Source: Patescibacteria group bacterium
Lineage (GTDB): Bacteria > Patescibacteriota > Microgenomatia > UBA1406 > GWC2-37-13
Assembly (NCBI GenBank): GCA_023381015.1
Contig: JAMCTE010000036.1
Location: forward strand, 1 to 35,983
DNA length: 35,983 bases
Reading direction: 5' to 3'
Position numbers and translations under genes: made by a program. Below, in pieces: positions 20,358-28,630 of the stretch (positions are counted from its first letter, which is position 1; every line of letters begins with the position of its first letter). Under the pieces are notes generated by a model. It was not told the origin of the DNA. It did no database searches and was given only the letters and a program-made list of their open reading frames with translations.

Positions 20358-21650
20358 TTACTTGTTTTTGTTCTCGCCGGCGGCAAATTCAGCAGCAGCA
20401 ATAATTTTATCCGATGGTTTTTTCCTTATCTCGGTAACCGTCAGATAACCGATCAATGAGGCAATGATCGCCGCAGTTCCCTGGATTCCCAGACTCCATC
20501 TTGGACTCAAGTATTCGCCAATCGCCCCGATGATCGGACCGCCGATCGCGGTTGACCCCAAAAACGCCATCGACCAGTAAGCCATCACCCGTCCCCTCAT
20601 GTTAATGTCTGACTCGAGCTGCAAAATCGCATTGCCCAAAGACAGGAAAAAAATCGAAAAAAATCCGACGATGAAAATCAGCGTCATCGCCAAATACAGC
20701 TGCGGCATCAAGGCGGTCAACAAGGTAAACAGGCCGAAAGCAAAAGCCGAGGCCGCCAGAATTTTCGTCGAGGCTTTTTTTTGACCGGCCAATAATATGC
20801 CACCGATCACCGATCCGATTCCCTGGGCCGACATGATGAGGGCAAAGGTATTGGCGTCGCCGTGAAAAGTAAACTTAGCCAAAAGCGGTAAGCTGACTTG
20901 AAACTCATAGGTAAAGGTGCCAATGATCGCCATCATCAAAAGAGTGTTCCTAAGAATCGGCGTATTGAAAACATATTTCAGACCTTCTTTCATCTGGCCC
21001 TTGATGACTTTGATCCGCTCGGCGCGATGGAGCTGGTTGCCGTCAATCATGGTGAGCAATATGATAATTACTATATAAGATAATCCGTTGACGATAAAGC
21101 AGACGCCGAGTCCGGCTTTGGCGATGAGGAGAGCCGCCAACAACGGGCCCAAGACCCGCGCCAGGTTAACAAGCGCGCTATACAAAGTCACGGCATTCCT
21201 TAAATTGTCGTTGCCTACCATTTCCGGCACAAAGGTTTGGTTGGTCGGCGTATCAACGAGATTAATTAAACCGTAAATGAAAGCCAAAACTGCTACCATC
21301 CACAAACGTACCAAACCGCCGACAACCAGAAATCCTAGTAGTAGTGCTTGGATCCCAAAAATCGTCTGGGTCACGTAAAGAATCCGGCGCTTCCTAAACC
21401 GATCGGTTATTACTCCTCCCCACGGCCCCAAAATCAACATCGGCAAAAACTGCAACGCCGTCACCAGGCCGAGAGCCGCGCCAGAGTTTGTGATTTTTAA
21501 GACTAACCAAGATTGGGCGACCGCCTGCATAAAAGTACCGGAGACGGAAATGGCTTGACCGATAAAATAAAGACGGAAATTCTTCACCCGCAACGAAGAA
21601 AAAGTGTTGTCAAAATAACTGGATAAAAAATTTCCGACGTCTGAAAACAT
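20358..21650 (-). CDS. MFS transporter, EntS/MFS_3-like
   Basis: The 430-residue protein has the MFS_3 pattern: FSSLRVKNFRLYFIGQAISVSGTFMQAVAQSWLVL at the start, then LILGPWGGVITDRFRKRRIL (motif A), GLINLVDTPTNQTFVPEMV, and a second half with GNAILQLESDINMRGRVMAYWSMAF. Relatives include enterobactin exporter EntS and macrolide-type exporters, so export of a small molecule is likely. The C-terminus is a charged tail (AEFAAGENKNK). The start is unusual: the bases directly before ATG (21657-21651) read ACCTCCT, the complement of a Shine-Dalgarno sequence. Confidence 0.88.
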   Translation of the reverse strand: MFSDVGNFLSSYFDNTFSSLRVKNFRLYFIGQAISVSGTFMQAVAQSWLVLKITNSGAALGLVTALQFLPMLILGPWGGVITDRFRKRRILYVTQTIFGIQALLLGFLVVGGLVRLWMVAVLAFIYGLINLVDTPTNQTFVPEMVGNDNLRNAVTLYSALVNLARVLGPLLAALLIAKAGLGVCFIVNGLSYIVIIILLTMIDGNQLHRAERIKVIKGQMKEGLKYVFNTPILRNTLLMMAIIGTFTYEFQVSLPLLAKFTFHGDANTFALIMSAQGIGSVIGGILLAGQKKASTKILAASAFAFGLFTLLTALMPQLYLAMTLIFIVGFFSIFFLSLGNAILQLESDINMRGRVMAYWSMAFLGSTAIGGPIIGAIGEYLSPRWSLGIQGTAAIIASLIGYLTVTEIRKKPSDKIIAAAEFAAGENKNK

Positions 21651-21766
21651 AGGAGGTAATTATATACCCAATGACCTGCTCATACCAACTAACATCCATT
21701 ATTTATCGAAATCTTGGATATTTATTGTATTTTCGTGTTTTAGTAGAGCCCAAATCAAAAAACGAT

Positions 21767-21795
21767 TTGACAATAATTTTTTAAACTGTTACTAT
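21767..21795 (+). promoter_or_regulatory. Complete leaderless promoter of the 21802 secreted protein
   Basis: TTGACA (21767-21772) and TACTAT (21790-21795) are exactly 17 bp apart, and ATG 21802 follows 6 bases after the -10. Transcription should start at or beside the A of the ATG. This and 29375-29404 are the clearest two-box examples in the window. Confidence 0.6.
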
Positions 21796-21801
21796 TTTAA
21801 T

Positions 21802-23490
21802 ATGAGTTTTAGATTGATAAGAAGCCTTTTGTCTTATTTATTCTTCATCATTCTTATACTATCTTTCAAATTCGTCCAGCCCGTATACGCCACCGGCACC
21901 GTTAGCGGCACAATCACCGGTCCACATGGAGAGACGGCGGCGGTTTCCTACGCGTTCACGAACGGCGGCACGACTATCAACGGTACTACCGGATCGGACG
22001 GAACCTTTAACCAATCTTTATCCGACGGAACTTGGAAACTGACTTTTACGCCTCCGAACTCGTTTACTTACGCCCAGTCATTTTCCATCCCGACTATACC
22101 GGTGTCGAGCGGTTCCAGTTTTAATTTGGGTACTTTGGTGTTCAACTTCCAGGTGCCAACCGGATCCGATTCAGACCTGCAGCAGTTCGCAACCATACCG
22201 CCTGCCTGTAGCACGACGGGTACGCCGGTAATCATCCGCGCCTATTACGAGGACCAAACTAAAGGTAGTTTTCTTTATCAAGGTAGAAATGCGAATGTCA
22301 TCGTAGACACCGACAAAAGCACTTATACCGTCACCGTCGACTATTCCATTTTGGAAGGAAATTCTATCGGCACGAATGTCGTCAGCGCGGTTTCTCAGGG
22401 CAACGGAGTTTATAAAGCCACTTACGTAATCACCAACAGCCACCAAGGAGGCGGGATGCCCATAATCTCGGTAACCGACGGTTCATCAACGACAAAAACC
22501 TGTCTCGACCCCGGACCGGTCAATCTCGACATCCGCAGCTTTTTCACCGGATCGGCGACGACTGATTTCACGACGGTTTCCGACTTCCGCTCGATCACCG
22601 ACTTTACCATGGATGAAGCCAATATTGTAAAAGTCGTTTTCACCAAAGCGGTCGACATGCTGGATCCGACTGTACAAAGATTCATGAAAAGTATCGCCAA
22701 TAAGATGACGGACAAAAATGGTTTTTTATCACTCGACGCCAAAGCCGTCCTCGAACTAAAAAATGACGGAGCTCAGATCACCTTCTATAACATTACCTTA
22801 AACAACCCGACTATACTTGTCGATGGTTCGTCAGACACCGGAGGAGTGACTTCGGCCGTCGTCTATGACCGGACCAACCACACCCTCACTTTCAACGCCG
22901 CCCACTTTACCACTTTTCAGGCTGTCGAAGCCAGCAGCAATTCTTCGGCATCGACCGCACCCGGCTGTAGTGACGTCGCACCCGATCATGCCCCGAATCT
23001 TTTCCAAATCGACACTACCGCCGACACCGCCAAACTTTATCTGACGCCCGTCAACAACGCCGTTTCCTACTATTTCGTCAGCTACGGATATTCCTCAGGC
23101 GACGAACGATTCGGCGCCAGCTTCAATCAAGGACCGTACGACGGAGCCTTGAGTTTTACCGTCAACGACTTATCACCAAAAACAACCTATTACTTCAAAG
23201 TCAGGGCTGGCAACGGTTGCGCCAGTGGTGATTGGTCAAATGTTTTGTCGGCTAGAACCAATTCGAATTCTGTCGGCCAATCATCATCTCCTTCTGAACC
23301 GACGACATCGTCATCTTCTAATGAACCTGTATTGACTCCAACCATTGCTCCCCAACCGACTCTAACGGAAAACACCAGCGCCATGAGCGCTCCTTCACCG
23401 ACCCCGGTATCTGCCCCGACAAATAATCAAAAACAGGAATCGCTTTGGCAGATGATCCTTAATTTCTTCAAACGAATTTTTATTCATTAA
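21802..23490 (+). CDS. Secreted multidomain protein with fibronectin type III domain
   Basis: The 562-residue protein begins with a signal peptide (hydrophobic residues about 8-27, then VYATGT). A carboxypeptidase-regulatory-like beta-sandwich follows (about 32-115, GTVSGTITGPHGETAAVSY...). A long beta-rich middle has paired Cys and an aspartate-rich VVFTKAVDMLDPTVQRFM segment. A fibronectin III domain lies at about 395-485 (TAKLYLTPVNNAVSYYFVSYG...LSPKTTYYFKVRAGNGCASGDWSN). A Ser/Thr/Pro-rich linker follows, then an amphipathic end (WQMILNFFKRIFIH). It is probably displayed on or released from the cell surface. The M23-like gene follows 6 bases after its stop. Confidence 0.8.
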   Translation: MSFRLIRSLLSYLFFIILILSFKFVQPVYATGTVSGTITGPHGETAAVSYAFTNGGTTINGTTGSDGTFNQSLSDGTWKLTFTPPNSFTYAQSFSIPTIPVSSGSSFNLGTLVFNFQVPTGSDSDLQQFATIPPACSTTGTPVIIRAYYEDQTKGSFLYQGRNANVIVDTDKSTYTVTVDYSILEGNSIGTNVVSAVSQGNGVYKATYVITNSHQGGGMPIISVTDGSSTTKTCLDPGPVNLDIRSFFTGSATTDFTTVSDFRSITDFTMDEANIVKVVFTKAVDMLDPTVQRFMKSIANKMTDKNGFLSLDAKAVLELKNDGAQITFYNITLNNPTILVDGSSDTGGVTSAVVYDRTNHTLTFNAAHFTTFQAVEASSNSSASTAPGCSDVAPDHAPNLFQIDTTADTAKLYLTPVNNAVSYYFVSYGYSSGDERFGASFNQGPYDGALSFTVNDLSPKTTYYFKVRAGNGCASGDWSNVLSARTNSNSVGQSSSPSEPTTSSSSNEPVLTPTIAPQPTLTENTSAMSAPSPTPVSAPTNNQKQESLWQMILNFFKRIFIH

Positions 23491-23496
23491 GTTTTT

Positions 23497-24318
23497 ATGA
23501 CGAAAAAAAAGAATCATTGGCTCGGACCAATTCTTTTAACCATCGTCCTTATTATTTTAGGAATAGCAACTTTCGCATATTTGACATTCCACCCGATCAT
23601 ATCTTTTAACCCAGCCGACGTCCCCCCGATCACCGCTAATCCGATCGACGCCAACCGGCTGTTTGCCGTTTCGAAATTCCGTTCCGACGACGGCCACGAT
23701 TATTCGGTCAACGCTTGGGACGGCGAAACCTGCCGGAGCATGAAACATTATCTGAACTGGAATCAAAATCAAGTCAATAACCAACCGGTCCGTTCTCAAC
23801 CGAGTCCGGATCACCCCAACATCAACGTTTATGCGCCCTTCGACGGGACAATCGTTGACATCCAACAAGAGCACACCCCGATCGGCCATCAGGTCCATAT
23901 CGCCTCTAACAAAAATCCCTCCTATTTTGTAATCCTTTTTCACATTGATCTTTTGCCTGGCTTAAAGGTCGGCAGCCGAGTTTCTTCGGGAGAACGCATC
24001 GCCACGGTCGGACCGATGGACGGCATCGACGTTGCCTACGAAGCGCTGATGATGACAGGAAAAACGGTTTACCTATCGATTTTCCAATACATGACCCCTC
24101 AAGCTTTTGCCCCTTATGCCAAGTTGGGATTCAGGCCGGATGACTTTATCTTGAGTCGTGCCCAGGCCGACGCCTTGGGATACAGCTGCAACGGTGAACA
24201 GTTTGTTCATCCGATGAGTTTCTATACGAGCGGCGCCTACATGACCGAAGGGCAGGTCTCACTCGGCAAAAATCCCTACCAATACCTCTACAATCAACAA
24301 AACCAGCAATCCTATTGA
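23497..24318 (+). CDS. Membrane-anchored degenerate LytM/M23-like protein
   Basis: The 273-residue protein has one N-terminal membrane segment (about 8-32) and an extracellular domain resembling LytM. The beta-hairpin NVYAPFDGTIVDIQQEHTP, then HQVHIAS, YFVILFHIDLLPGLKVGSRVSSGERIATVGP copy the M23 core with the lipoyl-like VKVGDxVxxGqxI pattern. The catalytic zinc set looks incomplete: the usual HxxxD entry and the final HLHF are not seen (VAYEALM occupies that place). It may bind peptidoglycan or a partner without cutting. It shares a transcript with the secreted FN3 protein. Confidence 0.65.
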   Translation: MTKKKNHWLGPILLTIVLIILGIATFAYLTFHPIISFNPADVPPITANPIDANRLFAVSKFRSDDGHDYSVNAWDGETCRSMKHYLNWNQNQVNNQPVRSQPSPDHPNINVYAPFDGTIVDIQQEHTPIGHQVHIASNKNPSYFVILFHIDLLPGLKVGSRVSSGERIATVGPMDGIDVAYEALMMTGKTVYLSIFQYMTPQAFAPYAKLGFRPDDFILSRAQADALGYSCNGEQFVHPMSFYTSGAYMTEGQVSLGKNPYQYLYNQQNQQSY

Positions 24319-24355
24319 GCCTGTTTATTTTAAATATTGATTCCAACCGGTGCGG

Positions 24356-24394
24356 TTGACAAATTGGTTTAACTATATTAAACTTACATATAGT
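24356..24394 (+). promoter_or_regulatory. Promoter and inverted repeat before the padR-grx pair
   Basis: TTGACA (24356-24361) is followed after 17 bp by TAAACT (24379-24384). The -10 is bracketed by ACTATAT (24372-24378) and ATATAGT (24388-24394), a perfect 7-bp inverted repeat with a 9-base spacer. The ATG is at 24402. PadR proteins often repress their own genes, so this repeat is a candidate PadR operator. Confidence 0.5.
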
Positions 24395-24401
24395 AAAATA
24401 T

Positions 24402-24743
24402 ATGAGAAAATTCTGCCAACCGGTAATTGTCGAAAATTTTTTTGAACCCTGCCTTCTCTATCTGCTTCTGAAAAACCCCAGTTATGGCTACGAATTAAAC
24501 AAGGATCTCAAAAATAACTGTGAATGCCAGGTCAACATCGGCAACCTTTATCGGGGATTGGACCGATTGGTAAAGACCGGTTGCGTGACGAAAAAAAAAT
24601 CGGACAGCGACCTCGGCCCGGCAAAAATCATCTACAAAATCACCCCTAAAGGAAAAACTCATTTGGCAACCTGGATCAAAAACCTGGAAAAACAGAACCA
24701 GATCATCGGCAAGTTAGTTACAAATTACAAAAAAATCTTATGA
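24402..24743 (+). CDS. PadR-family transcriptional regulator
   Basis: The 113-residue protein is a PadR-type winged helix. It has EPCLLYLLLKNPSYGYELNKDL, then INIGNLYRGLDRLVKTGCVTKK (the recognition helix region with the usual xLYRxLxRLxxxG), and AKIIYKITPKGKTHL forming the wing. Most PadR proteins repress nearby genes and respond to small molecules or stress. Its stop overlaps the glutaredoxin start by 4 bases, so it co-regulates that gene and possibly itself through the upstream inverted repeat. Confidence 0.9.
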   Translation: MRKFCQPVIVENFFEPCLLYLLLKNPSYGYELNKDLKNNCECQVNIGNLYRGLDRLVKTGCVTKKKSDSDLGPAKIIYKITPKGKTHLATWIKNLEKQNQIIGKLVTNYKKIL

Positions 24744-24982
24744 AAAAACAAAAAAAGGTCAAAGTGTTCTCGACCCCGACTTGTCCATATTGCTTTATGG
24801 TCAAAGCGTACTTGAAGGAAAAAAACGTCGCTTACGAAGATGTTGACGTTTCCGTCGACCAAAACGAGGCCATCGCCATGGTACAAAAATCAGGACAGAT
24901 GGGAGTCCCCCAACTTTGGATAGAAGATGACATCGTCGTCGGCTTCAACAAACCGGTAATAGACCAACTACTGAATCTTTGA
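24740..24982 (+). CDS. Glutaredoxin-like thiol-disulfide protein (NrdH/YruB type)
   Basis: The 80-residue protein is a minimal thioredoxin fold with active site CPYC (C15, C18) in STPTCPYCFM, the cis-Pro loop GVPQLWI, and a closing VVGF...LL helix. It reduces disulfides or carries electrons, for example to a ribonucleotide reductase, in the cytoplasm. The CPYC dipeptide and short form fit the glutaredoxin/NrdH group. It is coupled to padR (ATGA overlap). A promoter for the next gene starts within its last codons. Confidence 0.92.
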   Translation: MKKQKKVKVFSTPTCPYCFMVKAYLKEKNVAYEDVDVSVDQNEAIAMVQKSGQMGVPQLWIEDDIVVGFNKPVIDQLLNL

Positions 24983-25072
24983 TTGTAAGAAAGATTCTGT
25001 TATGATTTGCGAAGACGCCCCGAAATTTATTTTTTAACCGTTAATTTTTTTGGGGGCTGTTTTATATAACAG
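24979..25072 (+). promoter_or_regulatory. Promoter and structured 5' leader of the YcaO-TPR gene
   Basis: TTGATT (24979-24984) and TATGAT (25001-25006) are 16 bp apart. The predicted leader of about 66 bases has two possible stems: GCCCC (25017-25021) with GGGGC (25053-25057), and CTGTT (25057-25061) with AACAG (25068-25072), just before ATG 25079. A TATAAC at 25065-25070 could instead give a second, nearly leaderless start. Confidence 0.45.
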
Positions 25073-25078
25073 ATTTCA

Positions 25079-26992
25079 ATGATAATCAGGGATAGCTTTA
25101 AAACATTCAGTCAAGGAATCGGCAAAGTCGTCTCTCCTAAAAAAACCGCCAAAGCCGTCCTAAAAAAACTTCGCCTGATAACCCCGCCAATCCTTGCCGG
25201 TTTTTACGAAGTCCGCCGTCCCAGCCGAATTCCCCAGTACCGTTTTATCGGCACCGCCCGTTTTCAGCAGATTGTTCACGGCAAAGGAACTAATGGCAAA
25301 GGACATTTCCGCGAACAAGCTCAGGCGAGCGGTAGTGTGGAATTTGCCGAAAGATACTCTTGCTTCCGGTACCTGCGTGACCCTAAATCACAAAAGATAA
25401 TGTCTTTTAGCGAGCTAAAAAATAACGCTTTTAAGACTGACGATTTGTTTGCCGATTTTATCGATCCTTCCGAAGCAGCCATACTTAAAAATAAAGAAAT
25501 CGAATCGGCAAAAATCCGATTTATTGCCGGCTATACTCTATCGGGCAAAAAAGTGTTTATCCCCATGAATCTAATCGCCTACCTGATCGAAGGAACCAAC
25601 GGAATGGCCGCCGGCAACTCTCTTGAAGAAGCGCTGCTTCACGCCATCTGTGAGGTAATGGAAAGGCACTGTCTTTCGCTCATCGACGTCAATAGATTGA
25701 CGACTCCTCTTATTGATCAGTCAACGATAAAATTCCCCATCGTAAAATCGTTGCTCAAGAAATTCCAAAGACTCCATCAACCGGTTTTCATCAAAGATTT
25801 TTCTTTGGGAATAGGACTGCCGACAATCGGGGCAATCAGGATGATAAACCGCACCAGTTGCATGATAACGGCCGGGGTGGCAACCAGCCGTGAAGAAGCA
25901 TTGATCAGGGCTTTGACCGAAAACTCCCAGTGCGAAGATAAAAGTAACTTCATCAAAATCAAATCCGCCAAATATTATTTGGCCAATAAGAAAACCGTTT
26001 CCATCAACGACATTTCCGACATCGACAACGACAATATAAAATTGGAGCTCGACAAGATCTATAAGATACTAAAGAAAAATGCCATGGAAGTATTTTTTGT
26101 TGACTCGACAGACAAGGTTTTAAAAATTCCAAGCGTCGTTGTCTATATATCGGGTGCCAAGTACTTCGTCAAAACCATTGCGTTTAGAAATATCATCACG
26201 GGTTTGATCGAAGAGAGTCTGGCAACGGAGAATTATCGTGATGCCAGAAAACATTTGAGGAAAGCAACTGAATCGGACAAAAAAAACCAGCTCGTTTACC
26301 TCTACTACCAAGGAGTGATTAACAAGCGTTTTTCCCGTTATGAACTAGCTAAAAAATATTTTAGCAAAAGTAAATCGACGACTATCAGGGAACTTCGCCG
26401 TTCAAGCTTGATCAATCTCGGGCATTGTTATCAAGCAACAAACAACATCGATCAAGCGATAGACTATTGCCTGGAAGTGATCGACCGGTTTCCAGAATTC
26501 AGCATTGAATATCTACAATCAAACTATGACACGATTTCCTTATTGGCCAAAGACAAAACACTCTTCTCAATTTTTAAAAAATTATTCTACCAAGTTAAAC
26601 TCGTCAGAGGTTATTATCCAAAAGTTGGCGCTTTCCAGTTCAAACTTAAGTTTTTTGAATATATGAAAAGCGAAAAAACCATACCGGTTCTTCTCAATGA
26701 GGCAAAAAATTATTACGCCGACCGCGATTACCTGCAATCGATCGATCGGCTAAAAAAAATCCTAAATTCCAGTCAAGTCGCCTCACGAATTCATAACGTC
26801 TACCTTCTTATTGGTTTTTGTTTAGAAAAAACCGGCCAGTACCGTCGAGCCATATTTTATTTCAAAAAGGCCTTAACAATCGACCCGGGAAGATCACAAA
26901 TATTATTTTCACTTTCGCAGTGCTATCGGAAAATCGGCGATGACAAATTGGCAAATGAAACAATGGACCGAGGAATCAAGTCATCTGGTTGA
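25079..26992 (+). CDS. YcaO-domain protein fused to C-terminal TPR repeats
   Basis: The 637-residue protein has a YcaO domain (about 45-370). ATP-site motifs are HGKGTNGKG (68-75), QASGSVEFAERYSC (82-95), GTNGMAAGNSLEEALLHAI (172-190) with EVMERH, and GVATSREEALIRALTENSQ (266-284). YcaO enzymes phosphorylate a backbone amide to make azolines, thioamides or other peptide changes; the E. coli protein assists RimO methylthiolation of ribosomal protein S12. The C-terminal part (about 375-637) is a run of helical TPR-like repeats, including NVYLLIGFCLEKTGQYRRAIFYFKKAL, that may hold a partner or substrate. A C-terminal PxPxP end is absent. No precursor peptide or E1-like partner was recognised nearby. 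Confidence 0.8.
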   Translation: MIIRDSFKTFSQGIGKVVSPKKTAKAVLKKLRLITPPILAGFYEVRRPSRIPQYRFIGTARFQQIVHGKGTNGKGHFREQAQASGSVEFAERYSCFRYLRDPKSQKIMSFSELKNNAFKTDDLFADFIDPSEAAILKNKEIESAKIRFIAGYTLSGKKVFIPMNLIAYLIEGTNGMAAGNSLEEALLHAICEVMERHCLSLIDVNRLTTPLIDQSTIKFPIVKSLLKKFQRLHQPVFIKDFSLGIGLPTIGAIRMINRTSCMITAGVATSREEALIRALTENSQCEDKSNFIKIKSAKYYLANKKTVSINDISDIDNDNIKLELDKIYKILKKNAMEVFFVDSTDKVLKIPSVVVYISGAKYFVKTIAFRNIITGLIEESLATENYRDARKHLRKATESDKKNQLVYLYYQGVINKRFSRYELAKKYFSKSKSTTIRELRRSSLINLGHCYQATNNIDQAIDYCLEVIDRFPEFSIEYLQSNYDTISLLAKDKTLFSIFKKLFYQVKLVRGYYPKVGAFQFKLKFFEYMKSEKTIPVLLNEAKNYYADRDYLQSIDRLKKILNSSQVASRIHNVYLLIGFCLEKTGQYRRAIFYFKKALTIDPGRSQILFSLSQCYRKIGDDKLANETMDRGIKSSG

Positions 26993-27044
26993 CCGCAGTC
27001 AAACCCGACCGTGCCGATTTTTTTCCTGGATTGATTTTGTCAAT

Positions 27045-27446
27045 TTATCTCATTCCTTGTAGCAGACTGACTTTGTTGCCTTCGCTGTCCTGGAAAACCG
27101 CCCAAAGGCCGACTCCGGGAATCTGCTGCGGCTTGCTCAAAATTTTACCCCCCGCTTTCTCGACGGCGGCCATGGCTTTTTTAAGATCGGCAACGGAAAT
27201 GACAAACGACGGATAAGGATTGGTCGATTTTGATTTTTTGTAAAAACCGCCGTTGATCGCTCCCGGTGTTTTCGGCATCCTGTTTTTGTCGACTTCTGCT
27301 GTTATGGCGACCACGTAGTGTCCCATACCGACGCCAGCGTCGCTCATCCCCCAACCGAAAGCCGAACTGTAAAACCGACTGACTCGTTTCTGGTCTACGT
27401 ACGGCATCTCGAAGTGGACGACTGGATTTTGTTTACTCATAAGCAT
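27045..27446 (-). CDS. VOC-family (glyoxalase/bleomycin-resistance-like) protein
   Basis: The 133-residue protein has the VOC fold: VVHFEMPYVDQKRVSRFYSSAFGWGM, then GINGGFYKK, SFVISVADLKKAMAAVEKAGGKIL, and the C-terminal VFQDSEGNKVSLLQ with the metal-site Glu/Asn region. These proteins bind metals or small hydrophobic molecules. The PhnB-like end suggests an environmental defence or unknown-substrate role. A second start at 27440 (MSKQNP) is equally possible. It closes the minus-strand cassette that begins with the ArsR gene. Confidence 0.85.
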   Translation of the reverse strand: MLMSKQNPVVHFEMPYVDQKRVSRFYSSAFGWGMSDAGVGMGHYVVAITAEVDKNRMPKTPGAINGGFYKKSKSTNPYPSFVISVADLKKAMAAVEKAGGKILSKPQQIPGVGLWAVFQDSEGNKVSLLQGMR

Positions 27447-27482
27447 TGAGATTAAATTTTTAATTTATAAAACCATTTTTTA

Positions 27483-28082
27483 TTAGCTAAAAGATCCCGT
27501 TTTTATTCTTCCGCTCCGCCGGTAATTTGCAAAAATGACGCCCGATGGGGAAACTTTACTCCCAATTAGTTCAAACGCCGCAGGAGTTGCTCCATTACCA
27601 AATAAGTGCTTCCCTTTCCCTAATATAAGGGGAAATATTTTGAGCCAAAACTCATCGACTAGGTCATGTTTCAATAAAGTCTGAACAAGGTCACCACTCC
27701 CATAGACTTGTAAATCCGGTCCTTTCTTCTTCTTGAGCTTTTTGATTTCTTCAACAACATTTTTATTTATAAGTGTTGTGTTTTTCCAGGTGATTTTTTT
27801 TAATTTCTTCGAGACAGCGTATTTTTCCGCTTCATTTACTCCCGGCCAGCCTTGTTCGTGTTGAGGCCAATATGAAGAAAATATTTCAAACGTTTTCCTA
27901 CCAAGCAGCAAACTGAAAGGTTGCTTCATCTGTTCGCCCATCATTTTCCCCGAAAATTCATCAAAGTACGGGAAAGTCCAGCCGCCGTATTTGAACCCTC
28001 CCGAAGTATCCTCCTTCGGCCCACCCGGAGCCTGCATGACACCATCGAGTGAAATGAATGTAATAACCACTAACTTTCTCAT
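27483..28082 (-). CDS. Dihydrofolate reductase-family protein (RibD C-terminal-like)
   Basis: The 199-residue protein matches the RibD_C/DHFR-like family. It has MRKLVVITFISLDGVMQAPGG, a nucleotide-binding LLGRKTFEIFSSYWP, WKNTTLINKNVVEEIKKLKKKKG, and LQVYGSGDLVQTLLKHDLVDEFWLKIFPLILGKGKHLF. The YGSG motif binds the NADPH phosphates. It probably reduces a pterin- or flavin-like substrate. Stand-alone copies are common in environmental bacteria, often near AHSA1 and VOC genes as here. Confidence 0.9.
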   Translation of the reverse strand: MRKLVVITFISLDGVMQAPGGPKEDTSGGFKYGGWTFPYFDEFSGKMMGEQMKQPFSLLLGRKTFEIFSSYWPQHEQGWPGVNEAEKYAVSKKLKKITWKNTTLINKNVVEEIKKLKKKKGPDLQVYGSGDLVQTLLKHDLVDEFWLKIFPLILGKGKHLFGNGATPAAFELIGSKVSPSGVIFANYRRSGRIKTGSFS

Positions 28083-28126
28083 ACTAAAAAGGTAACAGAT
28101 TGAAAGAATTAGTCAAGCACAAAAAA

Positions 28127-28615
28127 TCAATCTTTTGCCAAGAACTTTCCCAGTTTGTCGAACTGTGAGTTCCAACCCTGTTCCATGCCGGCAACGGCAA
28201 ACTCCGAGCCGGCGACCATTTTGGTGACAAAAACGTGGACAACCATTTCTGTTTTGCCGTCCTTTTCCGTAAGTATTACCGTCGTCCTGGATTGGAAGAG
28301 TTGTTTTTCCCCGTCGATGGCATTTGAGGTAAAAACAATTTTCTCCGGTTCTATAATCTCTTCAAATCTGCCGTTCATCGGCCATCTCGTCCCTTTGAAT
28401 TTACCCAATGCTTCGCCCGCCTCCATGACGATGTTGATCAACCCGCCCGGCCTAGGATCGATTTCGCAAACAGGAGTGAAGACGCCTTCTGGCCCCCACC
28501 AAAGGCCAACTAACTTTGAGTCCGTCCAGGCCTTGAAAACCTTTTCCCTTGGTGCATTAAACTCCCTGATGATCGTGAATTCTTTGTGTATTTCCGCCAT
28601 TTTTGTTTTATTCAT
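28127..28615 (-). CDS. AHSA1/SRPBCC-domain protein
   Basis: The 162-residue protein begins with the helix-grip pattern FTIIREFNAPREKVFKAWTDSKLVGLWWGPEG and continues with PGGLINIVMEA, NGRFEEIIEPEKIVFTS and ends GMEQGWNSQFDKLGKFL. SRPBCC proteins bind hydrophobic ligands in a deep pocket; their roles in such cassettes are unproven. An in-frame ATG at 28600 (MAEIHKE) is an alternative start. A truncated relative lies at 20237. Confidence 0.88.
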   Translation of the reverse strand: MNKTKMAEIHKEFTIIREFNAPREKVFKAWTDSKLVGLWWGPEGVFTPVCEIDPRPGGLINIVMEAGEALGKFKGTRWPMNGRFEEIIEPEKIVFTSNAIDGEKQLFQSRTTVILTEKDGKTEMVVHVFVTKMVAGSEFAVAGMEQGWNSQFDKLGKFLAKD

Positions 28616-28630
28616 TGAATTAATTAATCT

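Noticed and set aside
21671-21784. 37-codon plus-strand frame after AGGAGGT (21651-21657)
   Set aside because: The spacing to its ATG is 13 bases, the product has no recognisable feature, and it overlaps the promoter of the 21802 gene.
25017-25057. GCCCC...GGGGC leader as a rho-independent terminator of the glutaredoxin gene
   Set aside because: No U-run follows the 3' arm. The U-rich part lies inside the loop, and a promoter sits just upstream, so a leader structure is the better reading.
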